Shown: positions 49,141 through 58,069 of the stretch, in pieces
Position numbering within the stretch: position 1 is the stretch's first letter
Layout: every line of letters starts with the position of its first letter
Assembly (NCBI GenBank): GCA_030849065.1
Contig: JASAON010001649.1
Location: 108,842 to 172,841, forward strand
Length of the DNA: 64,000 bases
Reading direction: 5' to 3'
DNA from: Jaenimonas drosophilae
Taxonomy: Eukaryota > Euglenozoa > Kinetoplastea > Trypanosomatida > Trypanosomatidae
Program-made: the position numbers and the translations under genes
Notes under the pieces: generated by a model
Seen by the model: the letters and a program-made list of their open reading frames with translations, nothing else
Databases searched by the model: none
What the model was told of the DNA's origin: nothing

Positions 49141-50233
49141 ACAACACTATGCTGCACGTACTCCCTACTCCATCAATGTGCATATCACCCACGACACGAA
49201 GGAGTCTGAAGAGCTCCTCGATGTACGTGAGGTGGCACGCCTCTACTCCCAACAAGAAGCAGCCCTCCGCACACTTCGTGGCAACATGGATTATCTCACC
49301 GTGCCAGACTGGGTGCGCCTACACCCGCAGCTGGGCTCCTACTTGGCTGAGATGCTCGGCACCTTTGCGTGGGTTCTTGTTGTGGCACTCACGAGCATGA
49401 ATAACGACAGCATCTTTGACAACCCCAACAACAATGGTGACATGACGTCCATCCCGATTGGCTTCATGTTGGCAGCCATGGTGCTGTGCTTCAGCTACAT
49501 CTCCGGGGCTCATCTGAACCCCGCCATCTCCTTCACCTACTTCTTGTTGCGGCAGCAAACGCTGGGCCAGTGCGTGGCGTACATGATTTGCCAATTGGCC
49601 GGCGCACTCGCTGCGGGCTTGTGTGCGATGCTCATCCAAGCAGATAGTGAGATCTTCGTGCCATCGGTACAGAACAGCCTCGTCTCAACGGGGTTGGCGG
49701 CGGAGCTCGTCTTCACCTTCGCGCTGACGATTGTCGTTGCCAACGTTGGCGATGTGGCGGGATTTCAGGGCATTGCGATTGGCATGGCCATGACGGCAGG
49801 CTCGGCCAGTGTGGCGCAGCTCTCGGGAGGTGCCTTTAATCCTGCCGGTGCAACAGGTTTGCAGCTCGCACGTTGTTTTTCTGGAAGTTGCGAAGATTTG
49901 GCACACTTTTGGGTGTACTGGGTGGCTCCTCTCAGTGGTGCGGCGATTGCGGCGCTCTTGTACTCGCAGATGTACCAACCCCCGCCCGTTCTTCGCATGC
50001 CCTTTCAGGATGTTGATGTGGAGCACGTGATGGTTGATCATCATCATCATGGGTTGGAGGCATCGTCGTCGTCGTCGTCGTCATCGGCGGCGTCAGTGGT
50101 GATGAAGGATACCTCTGCCGCAGATGTGCAAGAGATGCAGCCAAGCTCAGCGGCGGTGGAGCCCGTCGTGGATGTGGCGCATGAAGAGATCCATCTCCAG
50201 CGAGAGGAGCGTCCAAGAGATGAATTCGTGTGA
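48842..50233 (+). CDS. Aquaporin / MIP-family channel, paralogue 1
   Basis: A protein of 463 residues with a cytosolic Gln/Ser-rich N-terminus (about 1-160), six membrane segments (about 165-380) and a polar C-terminal tail with His, Ser and acidic runs. Both pore motifs are present: HLNPA (NPA at 226-228) and FNPA (NPA at 333-335). The residue after the second NPA, an Arg in nearly all water and glycerol channels and part of the selectivity filter, is Gly336. It should form a tetrameric channel for water or small solutes; the altered filter predicts wider or different selectivity (inference). The next gene is a paralogue. The stop is the first of six in-frame TGA codons. Confidence 0.9.
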
Positions 50234-50481
50234 TGATGATGATGATGATGGTAGTTGCTATCGTTGCATTCTTTGAAAAAGTTGGAGATGCCTCGCACAC
50301 ACACGCACACAAAACACAAGAACATCTTGGATATCCTGATGCTCACATTCACGCATTTTCATTCTCTGTTTCATGTACACTAGCGATTAAAGAGGTTGGG
50401 GGTGGAGCTCATCTTCACACACAACCACAACCACAACAACAAACACAACAACAACACGTACGCACCCACAACTTAGTAGTG

Positions 50482-51282
50482 ATGTCGCGACGTCGAGGGG
50501 GTGCGCTGCGTCTGCCCACCATCACCACCGCCCAAGCGCGGTATCTCTGCGAGGGCCTCGGCACCTTCATTCTCGTCATGACGTTTTTCTTGGCGGAGGT
50601 GCATTGTGGGCTGATGGCCATCAACGGTGGCACACGAACACGCAATTTGGCACCCATGGCCGAGGGCTTCATGCTCTGCTCCCTCGTGTGCATGTTCGCC
50701 TACATTTCTGGCGCACACTTTAATCCCGCCGTCACCTTCGCGGCGGTGTTGGTGCAGGGCATCCGCGTGGAGGAGGCGGTGATGTACTGGCTGATGCAGG
50801 TTGTGTGTGGCTTTGCTGGCGCCATGTTTGGCTTTCTGGTATCTGGAATAGATCGCAATCTTCCTGCTCCACAGGTGCATCGCAACACCGCCGAGTACCT
50901 CTTCTCTGCCTGTGTGTCGGAGGCCGTCTTCACGATGATTCTCGTTTCTGTTGTGCTCCACGTGGCCTACTCACCACAAAAAAACCACAGCTATCATGGT
51001 CTCGCCGTTGGCATGGTGCTCCTCGCGATTGAGTACGCCGTCGGTGGTGTGGCGGGAGGTGCCTTCAATCCCGCACTCGCCACGGGCCTCCTCATCACCA
51101 AATTCATCACCGGCGGCTACTTCACGCCGCTGTTGCATCTCTGGATATACTGGGGCGCGCCGATTGTTGGGGCGTTTGCGGCGGCGGTGCTCTTCAAAAT
51201 GACGTACCCGCCACCAACGGAGGCGGTGGAGGAGGAGCAGCGCAACGTGCGGCTTGCCAAGGATCTCTACAGCACCAACTGA
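50482..51282 (+). CDS. Aquaporin / MIP-family channel, paralogue 2
   Basis: A protein of 266 residues, the compact size usual for the family, six spans, with HFNPA (NPA at 81-83) and FNPA (NPA at 196-198). The filter position after the second NPA is Leu199, not Arg. It shares YISGAH(L/F)NPA and GGAFNPA-x-ATGL blocks with the gene upstream, so the two are a tandem duplication that has diverged well. The short Arg-rich N-terminus (MSRRRGGALRL) differs from the long tail of paralogue 1. The frame is open back to 50230, overlapping the previous stop, but the acceptor ending near 50382 and the lack of other in-frame ATGs put the start at 50482. Confidence 0.9.
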   Translation: MSRRRGGALRLPTITTAQARYLCEGLGTFILVMTFFLAEVHCGLMAINGGTRTRNLAPMAEGFMLCSLVCMFAYISGAHFNPAVTFAAVLVQGIRVEEAVMYWLMQVVCGFAGAMFGFLVSGIDRNLPAPQVHRNTAEYLFSACVSEAVFTMILVSVVLHVAYSPQKNHSYHGLAVGMVLLAIEYAVGGVAGGAFNPALATGLLITKFITGGYFTPLLHLWIYWGAPIVGAFAAAVLFKMTYPPPTEAVEEEQRNVRLAKDLYSTN

Positions 51283-51585
51283 GCGAAGCGCTCTGGATGC
51301 TTTGGGGGGGTTGATGGATTCATGCTATTGTTGCATATTCGGAATCCATTTAGCACACGCACACACACTTTGCGAACACACAACACGCACACACGCACAC
51401 CTGCTTGACGTTGTACGTACATCCATGAAGGAAATGATGCTTCCCACTTAATCTATGTTTTTGTTGTTCTCTTCCGACATCATCTTCCGTCTGTAGGAGC
51501 AGTGTGTGTAGGTGCATCAGTCACACACTCGTACGTACGTACCTCCATTTGGCGTAGATTGTGTGTGTGTGTGTGTGGCCATGGG
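51283..51585. other. Spacer
   Basis: Contains a seven-G run near 51303, AC-rich stretches, a T-rich tract ending CCGTCTGTAG (51496), a CGTACGTACGTA run and (GT)n. It is ATG-free from the acceptor at 51496 to a two-codon upstream ORF at 51581. Confidence 0.45.
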
Positions 51586-51589
51586 ATGA
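51581..51589 (+). promoter_or_regulatory. 2-codon upstream ORF overlapping the main start (ATGA)
   Basis: ATG GGA TGA: its stop shares two bases with the ATG at 51586. It is the only upstream ATG after the acceptor at 51496. Confidence 0.45.
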
Positions 51590-53442
51590 CGTTCCGCCAT
51601 CCATCGTGCGAGGATCATCACACACGTACCAACGCCCAACGTAGTCATGCGCCACGAATTGCAACGGCATGGAAACGTACTAACCCTCTCTCAGTGCTTC
51701 AGCAGCACACATCATCATCCTCGTCCTCATCATGTCGCGCACAGACGACGAGCATGACGATGGATGATGAGGGCTCTTTCATGCACCGTCTCGCTGCTGG
51801 CGAAAATGCGGAATCTCTCGTCCGACGTTTGTGGAGGCAGGCAGGGAGCCCCTTCGCCAATGTATCGCCAACCACTAGTGCTGCACCATCATCATCATCT
51901 TCACCATCATTATCATCATCATGTGCATCCTCCACATCTTCATTGGTGCCTCCGGCCGCCGTGGCAGCTGCCCTTGTGTTCGCATCGGTGGAGGATGGGG
52001 CGGCATTGGATTGCGCGACGCGTTTGTTTCTTGCCGAGGCCATCGCTGGCCGATGCACCACAACCGCCGCCACACGTGCGCTGCTCCACGAAAGCACCAC
52101 AACAAGCCTCGCTTATCATCATCTTCGGAGCGGTGATGACGCCTCATCGTGGAAGACGGGCATGTGGCTGCTGCATCAGGTTCCTCCATCACCGGCGACC
52201 TTGGCGGCGAGCATTGCGGGATACGCACGGGTTGGGGCGTGGCAGCATGCGTTGCGCAGCTTGATGCATATCCCAACCTCAGCCTGGACGGAGATGGATG
52301 TGGCGGGTGTCATTCGCTCCATCTACCGTGCCAACCTACATCCAACAAGAGATGCCGCTGCTGTGCCACACACACGCAACATACATGAAGGCCTTCCACT
52401 GGAGCTGCTCCGCATGGCACAACATCATCACGTATCGTGGAGCTCGCCATCCGCCCTTAATGATGCGCTGGGCATCCTTGCTAGCCGCCCACATCAGTGG
52501 AGGGATGCCTGTGAGATGCTTCACTTGTGTTTGCCCCATCTCTCCTGCAGTACCACGAAAGCGAAAGAGGATGATGTTGCTGTAAATGATGTTGGTGGAT
52601 CGGTATGTGGTATGCGCCCAAACCCAGTGACGGTGTACCAGTGTGGTCGCGCACTACGCGCCGCACCGTGGAGTGTTGCGCTGGCTCATGTTTCTTCACT
52701 GGCTTCACGGTGCTCTCAGGCGGAGCTGTGCGCCGATGGACGTGCCGTGGAGGTGATGCTGCGTACATGTATGCGTGGCCGCAGTTGGGCTACGGCACTG
52801 CAGCTGCTGCGGCACGCCCGTGTTGCTGCGTGTGCCCAGCAGGGTGGCGGGCCTCCTCTCTTCAAGCCGGCATTGTGGCTGGCGCTCATTCACTTCCTGA
52901 GCCAACACCAACCCTCCCGTCCTGCAGCCACCTCAATGCTTCAGCATGGATCTGCATCTAAGCACTACAGCTCCAACACTATCTCCCGTGCGCACAACAC
53001 CTTGTTGCAACATGCCACAACCGTGAAGGAGGCGGAGGGCCATCTTCATGAGCTGAAGCAACACGCACAGGATGGGGATGTGCCGTTGGTGGCGATGGAG
53101 AATGAGAGCTATGCGCACTTGGCCACTCTCTACGCCAAGGAGAGCATGTGGTGCCAGGCGTTGAGCACATTGCAGCTCCTCATCGCCGAGGATCCTCGTC
53201 GCCGGCTGTACCTCCCCACGGCACAGCTGCATGATGCTGTGCAGTACGCCATCGCCAGTGCCCCGCCGCCTGGCGCGACGTGGGAGGTGTCAGTGCGCCT
53301 CTTCACGGAGATGTGCTCCACCCACCAGGTGCCTCTCTCTGAGGTGGCCTTTCAGTCTGCCATTCGCCATTGCTTGGCGCAAGGGGCGGAGGAGGCGGCT
53401 CAGGCGCTCTTTGGCTTCGTTATTGCCAAGGGGGTGCAGTGA
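51586..53442 (+). CDS. Pentatricopeptide-like helical-repeat protein
   Basis: A protein of 618 residues. The N-terminus (about 1-60) is basic with His/Arg/Ser/Thr, compatible with mitochondrial import. From about 120 to the end it consists of paired helices of 30-36 residues, as in PPR proteins (for example YAHLATLYAKESMWCQALSTLQLL and VAFQSAIRHCLAQGAEEAAQALFGF). In kinetoplastids PPR proteins bind mitochondrial rRNA and mRNA. Individual PPR codes cannot be assigned by eye, so generic TPR/HAT-type repeats remain possible. A later ATG (at MTMDDEG, about residue 58) is an alternative start without the presequence. Confidence 0.68.
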   Translation: MTFRHPSCEDHHTRTNAQRSHAPRIATAWKRTNPLSVLQQHTSSSSSSSCRAQTTSMTMDDEGSFMHRLAAGENAESLVRRLWRQAGSPFANVSPTTSAAPSSSSSPSLSSSCASSTSSLVPPAAVAAALVFASVEDGAALDCATRLFLAEAIAGRCTTTAATRALLHESTTTSLAYHHLRSGDDASSWKTGMWLLHQVPPSPATLAASIAGYARVGAWQHALRSLMHIPTSAWTEMDVAGVIRSIYRANLHPTRDAAAVPHTRNIHEGLPLELLRMAQHHHVSWSSPSALNDALGILASRPHQWRDACEMLHLCLPHLSCSTTKAKEDDVAVNDVGGSVCGMRPNPVTVYQCGRALRAAPWSVALAHVSSLASRCSQAELCADGRAVEVMLRTCMRGRSWATALQLLRHARVAACAQQGGGPPLFKPALWLALIHFLSQHQPSRPAATSMLQHGSASKHYSSNTISRAHNTLLQHATTVKEAEGHLHELKQHAQDGDVPLVAMENESYAHLATLYAKESMWCQALSTLQLLIAEDPRRRLYLPTAQLHDAVQYAIASAPPPGATWEVSVRLFTEMCSTHQVPLSEVAFQSAIRHCLAQGAEEAAQALFGFVIAKGVQ

Positions 53443-53599
53443 GGCTCCCTCCCCCCTTCTCACACACAGGGCAATGATGAAGCAGGGCACCAAACCTCTT
53501 CTGCGTAAGAGAGCACATCACGCCTCTCTCTTGGCCATGCTGCATGATTCATGTGTTGCCATGCAATACGCCCCCAATACATCATCCATCTCACTTCTT

Positions 53600-53630
53600 T
53601 TTGCTTTTTTTCTGGCACTCCTGATTATAG
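53600..53630 (+). promoter_or_regulatory. Predicted trans-splice acceptor of Nup62
   Basis: TTTTTGCTTTTTTTCTGGCACTCCTGATTATAG, T-rich with AG at 53629-53630, gives an ATG-free leader of 79 nt. A second AG (TTTGTAG) is only two bases before the ATG at 53710. Confidence 0.55.
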
Positions 53631-53709
53631 ATTCCGCACCGACTGGATCGAGAGCATCCGACATCAGTGAATCTTCAGGGCAACACCGCCTTTTGCATCG
53701 TTTGTAGTG

Positions 53710-55359
53710 ATGAGCTTTGGAGTACCAACCACTGGCTTTCCGGGCGCACCCGCAGGATTTGGAGCTGCACCCGGAGCAGCGCCAGCAGGGTTCGGAGCTG
53801 CACCTGCAGCACCTGGCTTTGGCGCAGCACCTGCGGCAGCCGGCTTTGGAGCTGCACCTGCGGCACCTGGCTTCGGAACAGCACCAGCAGCACCTGCAGC
53901 AGCTGGCTTTGGAGCTGCACCAGCAGCACCTGGCTTCGGAGCAGCACCAGCAGCAGCTGGCTTTGGAGCTGCACCTGCAGCAGCCGGCTTTGGCGCAGCA
54001 CCTGCAGCAGCCGGCTTTGGCGCAGCACCAACAGCACCTGCAACCGCCGGCTTTGGCGCAGCGCCAGCAGCACCTGCAGCAGCTGGCTTCGGAGCAGCAC
54101 CAGCAGCACCTGCAGCAGCCGGCTTTGGAGCTGCACCAGCAGCACCTGGCTTCGGAGCAGCACCAGCAGCACCTGCAACCGCCGGCTTTGGCGCAGCACC
54201 AGCAGCACCTGCAGCAGCTGGCTTCGGAGCAGCACCAGCGGCGCCAGCAACTACTCCAGCAAAGGCTCCAGGCTTTGGCGCGGCACCAACAGCTGCAGCA
54301 CCACCAGCTTTTGGTGCGCCAGCAACAACCCCGGCAAAGGCCCCTGCTGGCTTCGGAGCTGCTCCGGCTGCAGCAACGCCAGCAGCAGCACCGGCCTTTG
54401 GTGCGCCGGCATCAGCGCCTGCGAAGGCTCCCGCAGGCTTTGGCGCACCGGCAACTACTCCAGCAAAGGCACCTGCAGGCTTTGGTGCCGCACCAGCTGC
54501 CGCAACACCTGCAGCAGCACCAGCCTTTGGAGCTCCAGCATCAGCCGCTGCTGCTCCGGCGGCCGCTCCAGCATTTGGTGCACCGGCAATCACGCCTGCA
54601 GCCCCTACAGCTGGCTTTGGTGCTCCAGCAGCTACTCCAGCCAAGGCCCCTGCTGGCTTCGGAGCTGCTCCGGCTGCAGCAACGCCAGCAGCAGCACCGG
54701 CCTTTGGAGCTCCAGCCGCCACAACAATTCCGGCTCCTGCAGGCTTTGGCGCGCCAGCTGCAGCCGTAGCCTCCACCAGTACCAACGCCGCTGGCGAAAC
54801 GCCGTCGCAGGAATTCACTGGGAAGACGTTGGCCGTTGTTCTTGGTAAGTTTGATAAGGCCTTCGCGGAGGGCAGCAAGCAGTTTTCGGAGCTCTCCAAG
54901 CAGGTGCTCGTGCGTGATCGGCAGGTGGTGGAGCGTGGGGAAGACATTGTGGCGGTACAGGCTCGCATCAAGGATGCTCTCTCTGCCGCCAAGGCCACGG
55001 CAGCCTCACTGAAGGAGGCGAAGGAGCGGCAGGCGAGCATGGCTCGGCTCCTCCAGGAGATGGAGGAGGCGGTGCAGCCGCACTATGCCAAGATGGAGGC
55101 CAACATGGCCGCTGATGATAAGCGCCGTCGCAGTGCCTATGAGAATGTGTTGGCCCTCTTTGATGCTGTGCAGTCGCTGCAGCAGAGGACGATGCACGCG
55201 GTAGAAGGCCACAACCGCTGCCGAGATGAGGTTAAATCCGTCAGTGAGCTGGAGAGCCTCGTGAATCTGGCGGATAGCCAATGCTGGGCCCTGAATACCT
55301 GCGCCTCTGTAGCCCGCAATCTAGAAGAGGAGCTAGACAGACTCCTCGGGCCATCCTAA
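53710..55359 (+). CDS. NUP62: FG nucleoporin Nup62/Nsp1
   Basis: A protein of 549 residues. Residues 1-355 are an FG-repeat domain with about 29 Phe-Gly units, mostly GFGAAP, GFGAPA or PAFGAP, spaced by Ala/Pro/Thr. Residues about 365-549 form the Nsp1/Nup62 C-terminal coiled coil (AVVLGKFDKAFAEG, then LSKQVLVRDRQVVERGEDI) that joins the central-channel complex of the nuclear pore. The FG domain controls transport through the channel. The spacers are unusual: almost entirely Ala and Pro, with very few Ser, Asn, Gln or charged residues. Because the DNA is a tandem array, two other frames on + and one on - also stay open for about 1 kb; they are not genes. Confidence 0.93.
   Translation: MSFGVPTTGFPGAPAGFGAAPGAAPAGFGAAPAAPGFGAAPAAAGFGAAPAAPGFGTAPAAPAAAGFGAAPAAPGFGAAPAAAGFGAAPAAAGFGAAPAAAGFGAAPTAPATAGFGAAPAAPAAAGFGAAPAAPAAAGFGAAPAAPGFGAAPAAPATAGFGAAPAAPAAAGFGAAPAAPATTPAKAPGFGAAPTAAAPPAFGAPATTPAKAPAGFGAAPAAATPAAAPAFGAPASAPAKAPAGFGAPATTPAKAPAGFGAAPAAATPAAAPAFGAPASAAAAPAAAPAFGAPAITPAAPTAGFGAPAATPAKAPAGFGAAPAAATPAAAPAFGAPAATTIPAPAGFGAPAAAVASTSTNAAGETPSQEFTGKTLAVVLGKFDKAFAEGSKQFSELSKQVLVRDRQVVERGEDIVAVQARIKDALSAAKATAASLKEAKERQASMARLLQEMEEAVQPHYAKMEANMAADDKRRRSAYENVLALFDAVQSLQQRTMHAVEGHNRCRDEVKSVSELESLVNLADSQCWALNTCASVARNLEEELDRLLGPS
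53740..54770. repeat. Degenerate coding minisatellite (FG repeats of Nup62)
   Basis: Tandem GC-rich units of 18-48 nt built on GGCTTTGG(A/C)GC(A/T)GCACC(A/T)GC, encoding the FG domain. Nearly identical units in the first half suggest recent unequal exchange; units from 54240 onward are longer and more varied. Confidence 0.9.
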
Positions 55360-55764
55360 GCGTTCGTGGGAGCTCTTCATTTGATGGCCGAACACACACA
55401 AACACACACACACACACACACTCTCGCTGCGCATTGCAGTTGATGTGTGTTTGGAATGGTGAAGATGCATTCCCGCGTACAGACACACATAATGTGATGG
55501 CAACCACAACCAGAAATGATGCTCGTACACCTGCGCACCTGTGTGGTAACCTAACAACATTCATGTCTCCAACTCAATCTTTTTGCTTCTATACTACAAC
55601 ATCATTTGTACCAAGGAAAAACAAGCAATCGTTGTTCAACCACACCCGTGCACGTTCAAAAAAAAAAGAACCGGCTTTTGCACTTAAGGTTCGGCCAACA
55701 CGCTAAATACACAACGCACATACCCACAATCTAAAGCTTCGCCACCTTCTCATCACACGCAGAC
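55360..55764. other. Spacer
   Basis: Contains (CA)n at 55395-55420, a T-rich tract near 55578-55600 and a CA-rich segment before the ATG, with an AG (CACGCAG) only three bases upstream of it. Small frames here have no support. Confidence 0.45.
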
Positions 55765-56784
55765 ATGGCCAAGGTTCTTGCATTTGCTGCTGCCTCCGCC
55801 CTCGGTGCGGCCTTCAACTCCCTCTCCTTCAGCCAGGAGAAGGTGGCCGAATGCCGTGCCAAGAAGAATGAGGTCTTTACAACCAAGTTCCAGCCTTTTG
55901 TGCTCGGTGAGGTGCTGAACCTGGCCGAGGACGTTGCCATCTTCCGCTTTCTCCTCAACGACCCCAACGATGAGTTCGATCTCGTTCCATGCAGTACGTT
56001 GCAGGCACACTTCAAGGAAGGCTCCAACATGGTGGATCAGCCCATGCGCTTTTACACGCCCATCACCGCCAACGGCACCAAGGGCTACTTTGATCTCCTT
56101 GTGAAGAAGCAGCGCCCCGGCCGCTTCACGGAGCACCTCTTCGCCATGGATGTCGGTGATAATCTCCTCTTCCGCGTTGTGCAGTACAAGCTCACATACA
56201 AGAAGAACCGCTGGACCGATGTTGGCCTCATTTGTGGCGGCACCGGCCTCTGCCCCATTCTGCAATTCATGAACGCCTCTCTCGCCACCCCGGGAGATAC
56301 AACGAAGCTGAACCTCCTCTTTGCCAACCGCAGCGAGAACAAGATCCTCCTCAAGGGCATGTTGGATGAGAAGGCACGGCAGTACAAGGACCGTCTTCAG
56401 GTGTTTTATACAGTGGATCAGCTTGACGACGCCAACCTCATCACCAACCCGGTGTACCAGAAGGGCAAGCCACTGAAGGTGGATGTGGCCGCTCAGCCCG
56501 CCACGAGCCCTGATGGCAAGAAGTACTTCCACGGCTTCAAGGGCCACATTGACGTGCCTCTGATCCGGGCAACGATTCCCCCGCCCTCCGACTCTACTTT
56601 GGTGCTCGTTTGCGGGCCCGACCCAATGATGGCGAAGGTGGTGGGCGCGGCACCGATGGTGATGCGCGCCATGTCCGGCGGCCTCGCCTACCAACCCTCT
56701 GGCGCGGTGCTCAACAACGCCGCAGACGTGAGTGGCTACCTGGGCGATCTCGGCTACTTGAAGGAGATGGTGTACCGCTTCTAA
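55765..56784 (+). CDS. NADH-cytochrome b5 reductase
   Basis: A protein of 339 residues. A hydrophobic N-terminal segment (VLAFAAASALGAAF) is a likely membrane anchor or signal anchor. The FAD domain carries RFYTP (95-99, the RxYT/S motif); the NADH domain carries CGGTGLCPI (157-165) and CGPDPMM (283-289). These match ferredoxin-reductase-type b5 reductases, which pass electrons from NADH to cytochrome b5 for sterol and fatty-acid desaturation; the sterol reductase gene 2.5 kb downstream is a suggestive neighbour, though operon logic does not apply here. The region before CGP is longer than usual (about 215-280). The coding region is free of microsatellite runs. Confidence 0.93.
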   Translation: MAKVLAFAAASALGAAFNSLSFSQEKVAECRAKKNEVFTTKFQPFVLGEVLNLAEDVAIFRFLLNDPNDEFDLVPCSTLQAHFKEGSNMVDQPMRFYTPITANGTKGYFDLLVKKQRPGRFTEHLFAMDVGDNLLFRVVQYKLTYKKNRWTDVGLICGGTGLCPILQFMNASLATPGDTTKLNLLFANRSENKILLKGMLDEKARQYKDRLQVFYTVDQLDDANLITNPVYQKGKPLKVDVAAQPATSPDGKKYFHGFKGHIDVPLIRATIPPPSDSTLVLVCGPDPMMAKVVGAAPMVMRAMSGGLAYQPSGAVLNNAADVSGYLGDLGYLKEMVYRF

Positions 56785-57671
56785 GGATGGAGATGTTAAG
56801 GAACTCCTCTCCACGCGGAACGCTCCTCATCTCCTCTCAGAGATTGGCTGCATTTGTGGTCAGCCTTCATGCTGGCTTCGTGCATCATGAACGATACATT
56901 CATCATCATCATTGAGTACCGCCATCCGTCCATGTCCTCCCACAGCCATTCACCTCACCATACTAGGATGATGGCCATGACAAGATGTGGGTATCATGGA
57001 GTTGTTCTTGATGATGATGATGATGATGATGATGATCAACGCGTGAGTACACCGATTCCAGTAAATCGAAAAGAAAACACCAAAACGACCCTCCAAACGA
57101 AACCGATTATGATTCGCCTCTCGCACAAAAAAAAGTGGGGGCTATATTCAGGGGCCGCATTGTGTTGGCACATACACTCGCACACACGTACTGCCGCTGC
57201 CAATGTGGGCTCTACCACGGATCCTTCTATGAAAACCACGGGAGGATTGCTATTCTCTTTCACGCAGGGGCTGATGTTGCGGTCTGACTCGTGAAGGATC
57301 ATCAACGCTGTATGTTGGTGGGGTTCTTCAGCTCCTCCATCCAAGTTGAGGAGCTACTTCCCTCTACACCATCATGATGTGTTGCACCTTTCATGGTTCA
57401 GGCCGCAGCGCGGATGCCGTTTGTTTCTTCTTCCATTGGCGCTCTCGCCCCCTGCGACCTGCGGATGCGCACCTGATTGACTACGTAGCCACAGATCCTC
57501 ACTCTCTCTCTCACACACACGTACATACCCACGCCATTGAGGTAGCGCTCTCACGGTTTTTTCTTTGCTTTTTCGTTGTTGTTGTGTTTGTTGCTGATGG
57601 GCTACTCCTACACACCGACGAGGGGGGAGGTGTGCTAATCGTCATGCATGTGTGAGAGCTGCTCATCGCGC

Positions 57672-57700
57672 GTCTCCTCCTCTCTTTTTTTTTCTTTCAG
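57672..57700 (+). promoter_or_regulatory. Strong predicted splice acceptor without a known gene
   Basis: GTCTCCTCCTCTC followed by nine T, CTTTCAG (AG at 57699-57700). It is one of the best pyrimidine tracts in the window, yet the next large gene starts almost 800 nt later. Confidence 0.6.
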
Positions 57701-57801
57701 CTTTTTTCTCTGGAGCCACACCGTTCCTTCAACAGTGGTGTCGATCACATCTACGCCAATACACTCCCATACACACACACACACACATCATTTTGGTTGT
57801 T

Positions 57802-57963
57802 ATGTTCCTTGTGGGTTTCCGCTTTTTACGTTATGATGATGAAAACTTTTTAGCAATGTGTGTAGGCGCTTGTGTGGCACCACACCGTCGCAACTCTAGG
57901 AACCACGCCATGACCTCTGCCACGAACACCCTTTTTTCATTCCTGTTGTCTTGCCAAGGATGA
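57802..57963 (+). CDS. Candidate 53-residue small protein
   Basis: The first ATG after the strong acceptor at 57700, with an ATG-free, CA-rich 101-nt leader like those of real genes. The peptide begins MFLVGFRFLRYDDENF and is basic in the middle, with four Cys. There is no recognised domain. A chance frame in a degenerating spacer is the alternative. Confidence 0.25.
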   Translation: MFLVGFRFLRYDDENFLAMCVGACVAPHRRNSRNHAMTSATNTLFSFLLSCQG

Positions 57964-58069
57964 TGATGAGCACTCCTCATCTCTTCTTGCACCTTCAACA
58001 TGGCTACTATGAGGGGGCATTGTCTGTAGGCTGGCAGTTTTTTTTTTCGAATAGTAGCATGCATCATCC

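Noticed and set aside
50230..50481. 84-codon N-terminal extension of aquaporin 2 overlapping the previous gene
   Set aside because: The Met run comes from the (TGA)n stop array of the upstream gene, and an acceptor intervenes near 50382.
53667..54848. 393- and 350-codon frames in the other two + frames over the Nup62 repeat
   Set aside because: Same repeat effect: Ser/Trp- or Gln/Leu-rich readings of the FG minisatellite with no domain and no leader.
53664..55040. 458-codon frame on the minus strand (Gly/Ala/Pro/Lys repeats)
   Set aside because: It is the antisense shadow of the Nup62 FG array; the repeat lacks stops in several frames. Nup62 has FG units and a conserved coiled coil, and all other genes are on +.
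56854..57294. 146-codon frame after the b5 reductase
   Set aside because: Opens without ATG, contains an Asp run from (GAT)n, and has no domain or leader layout.
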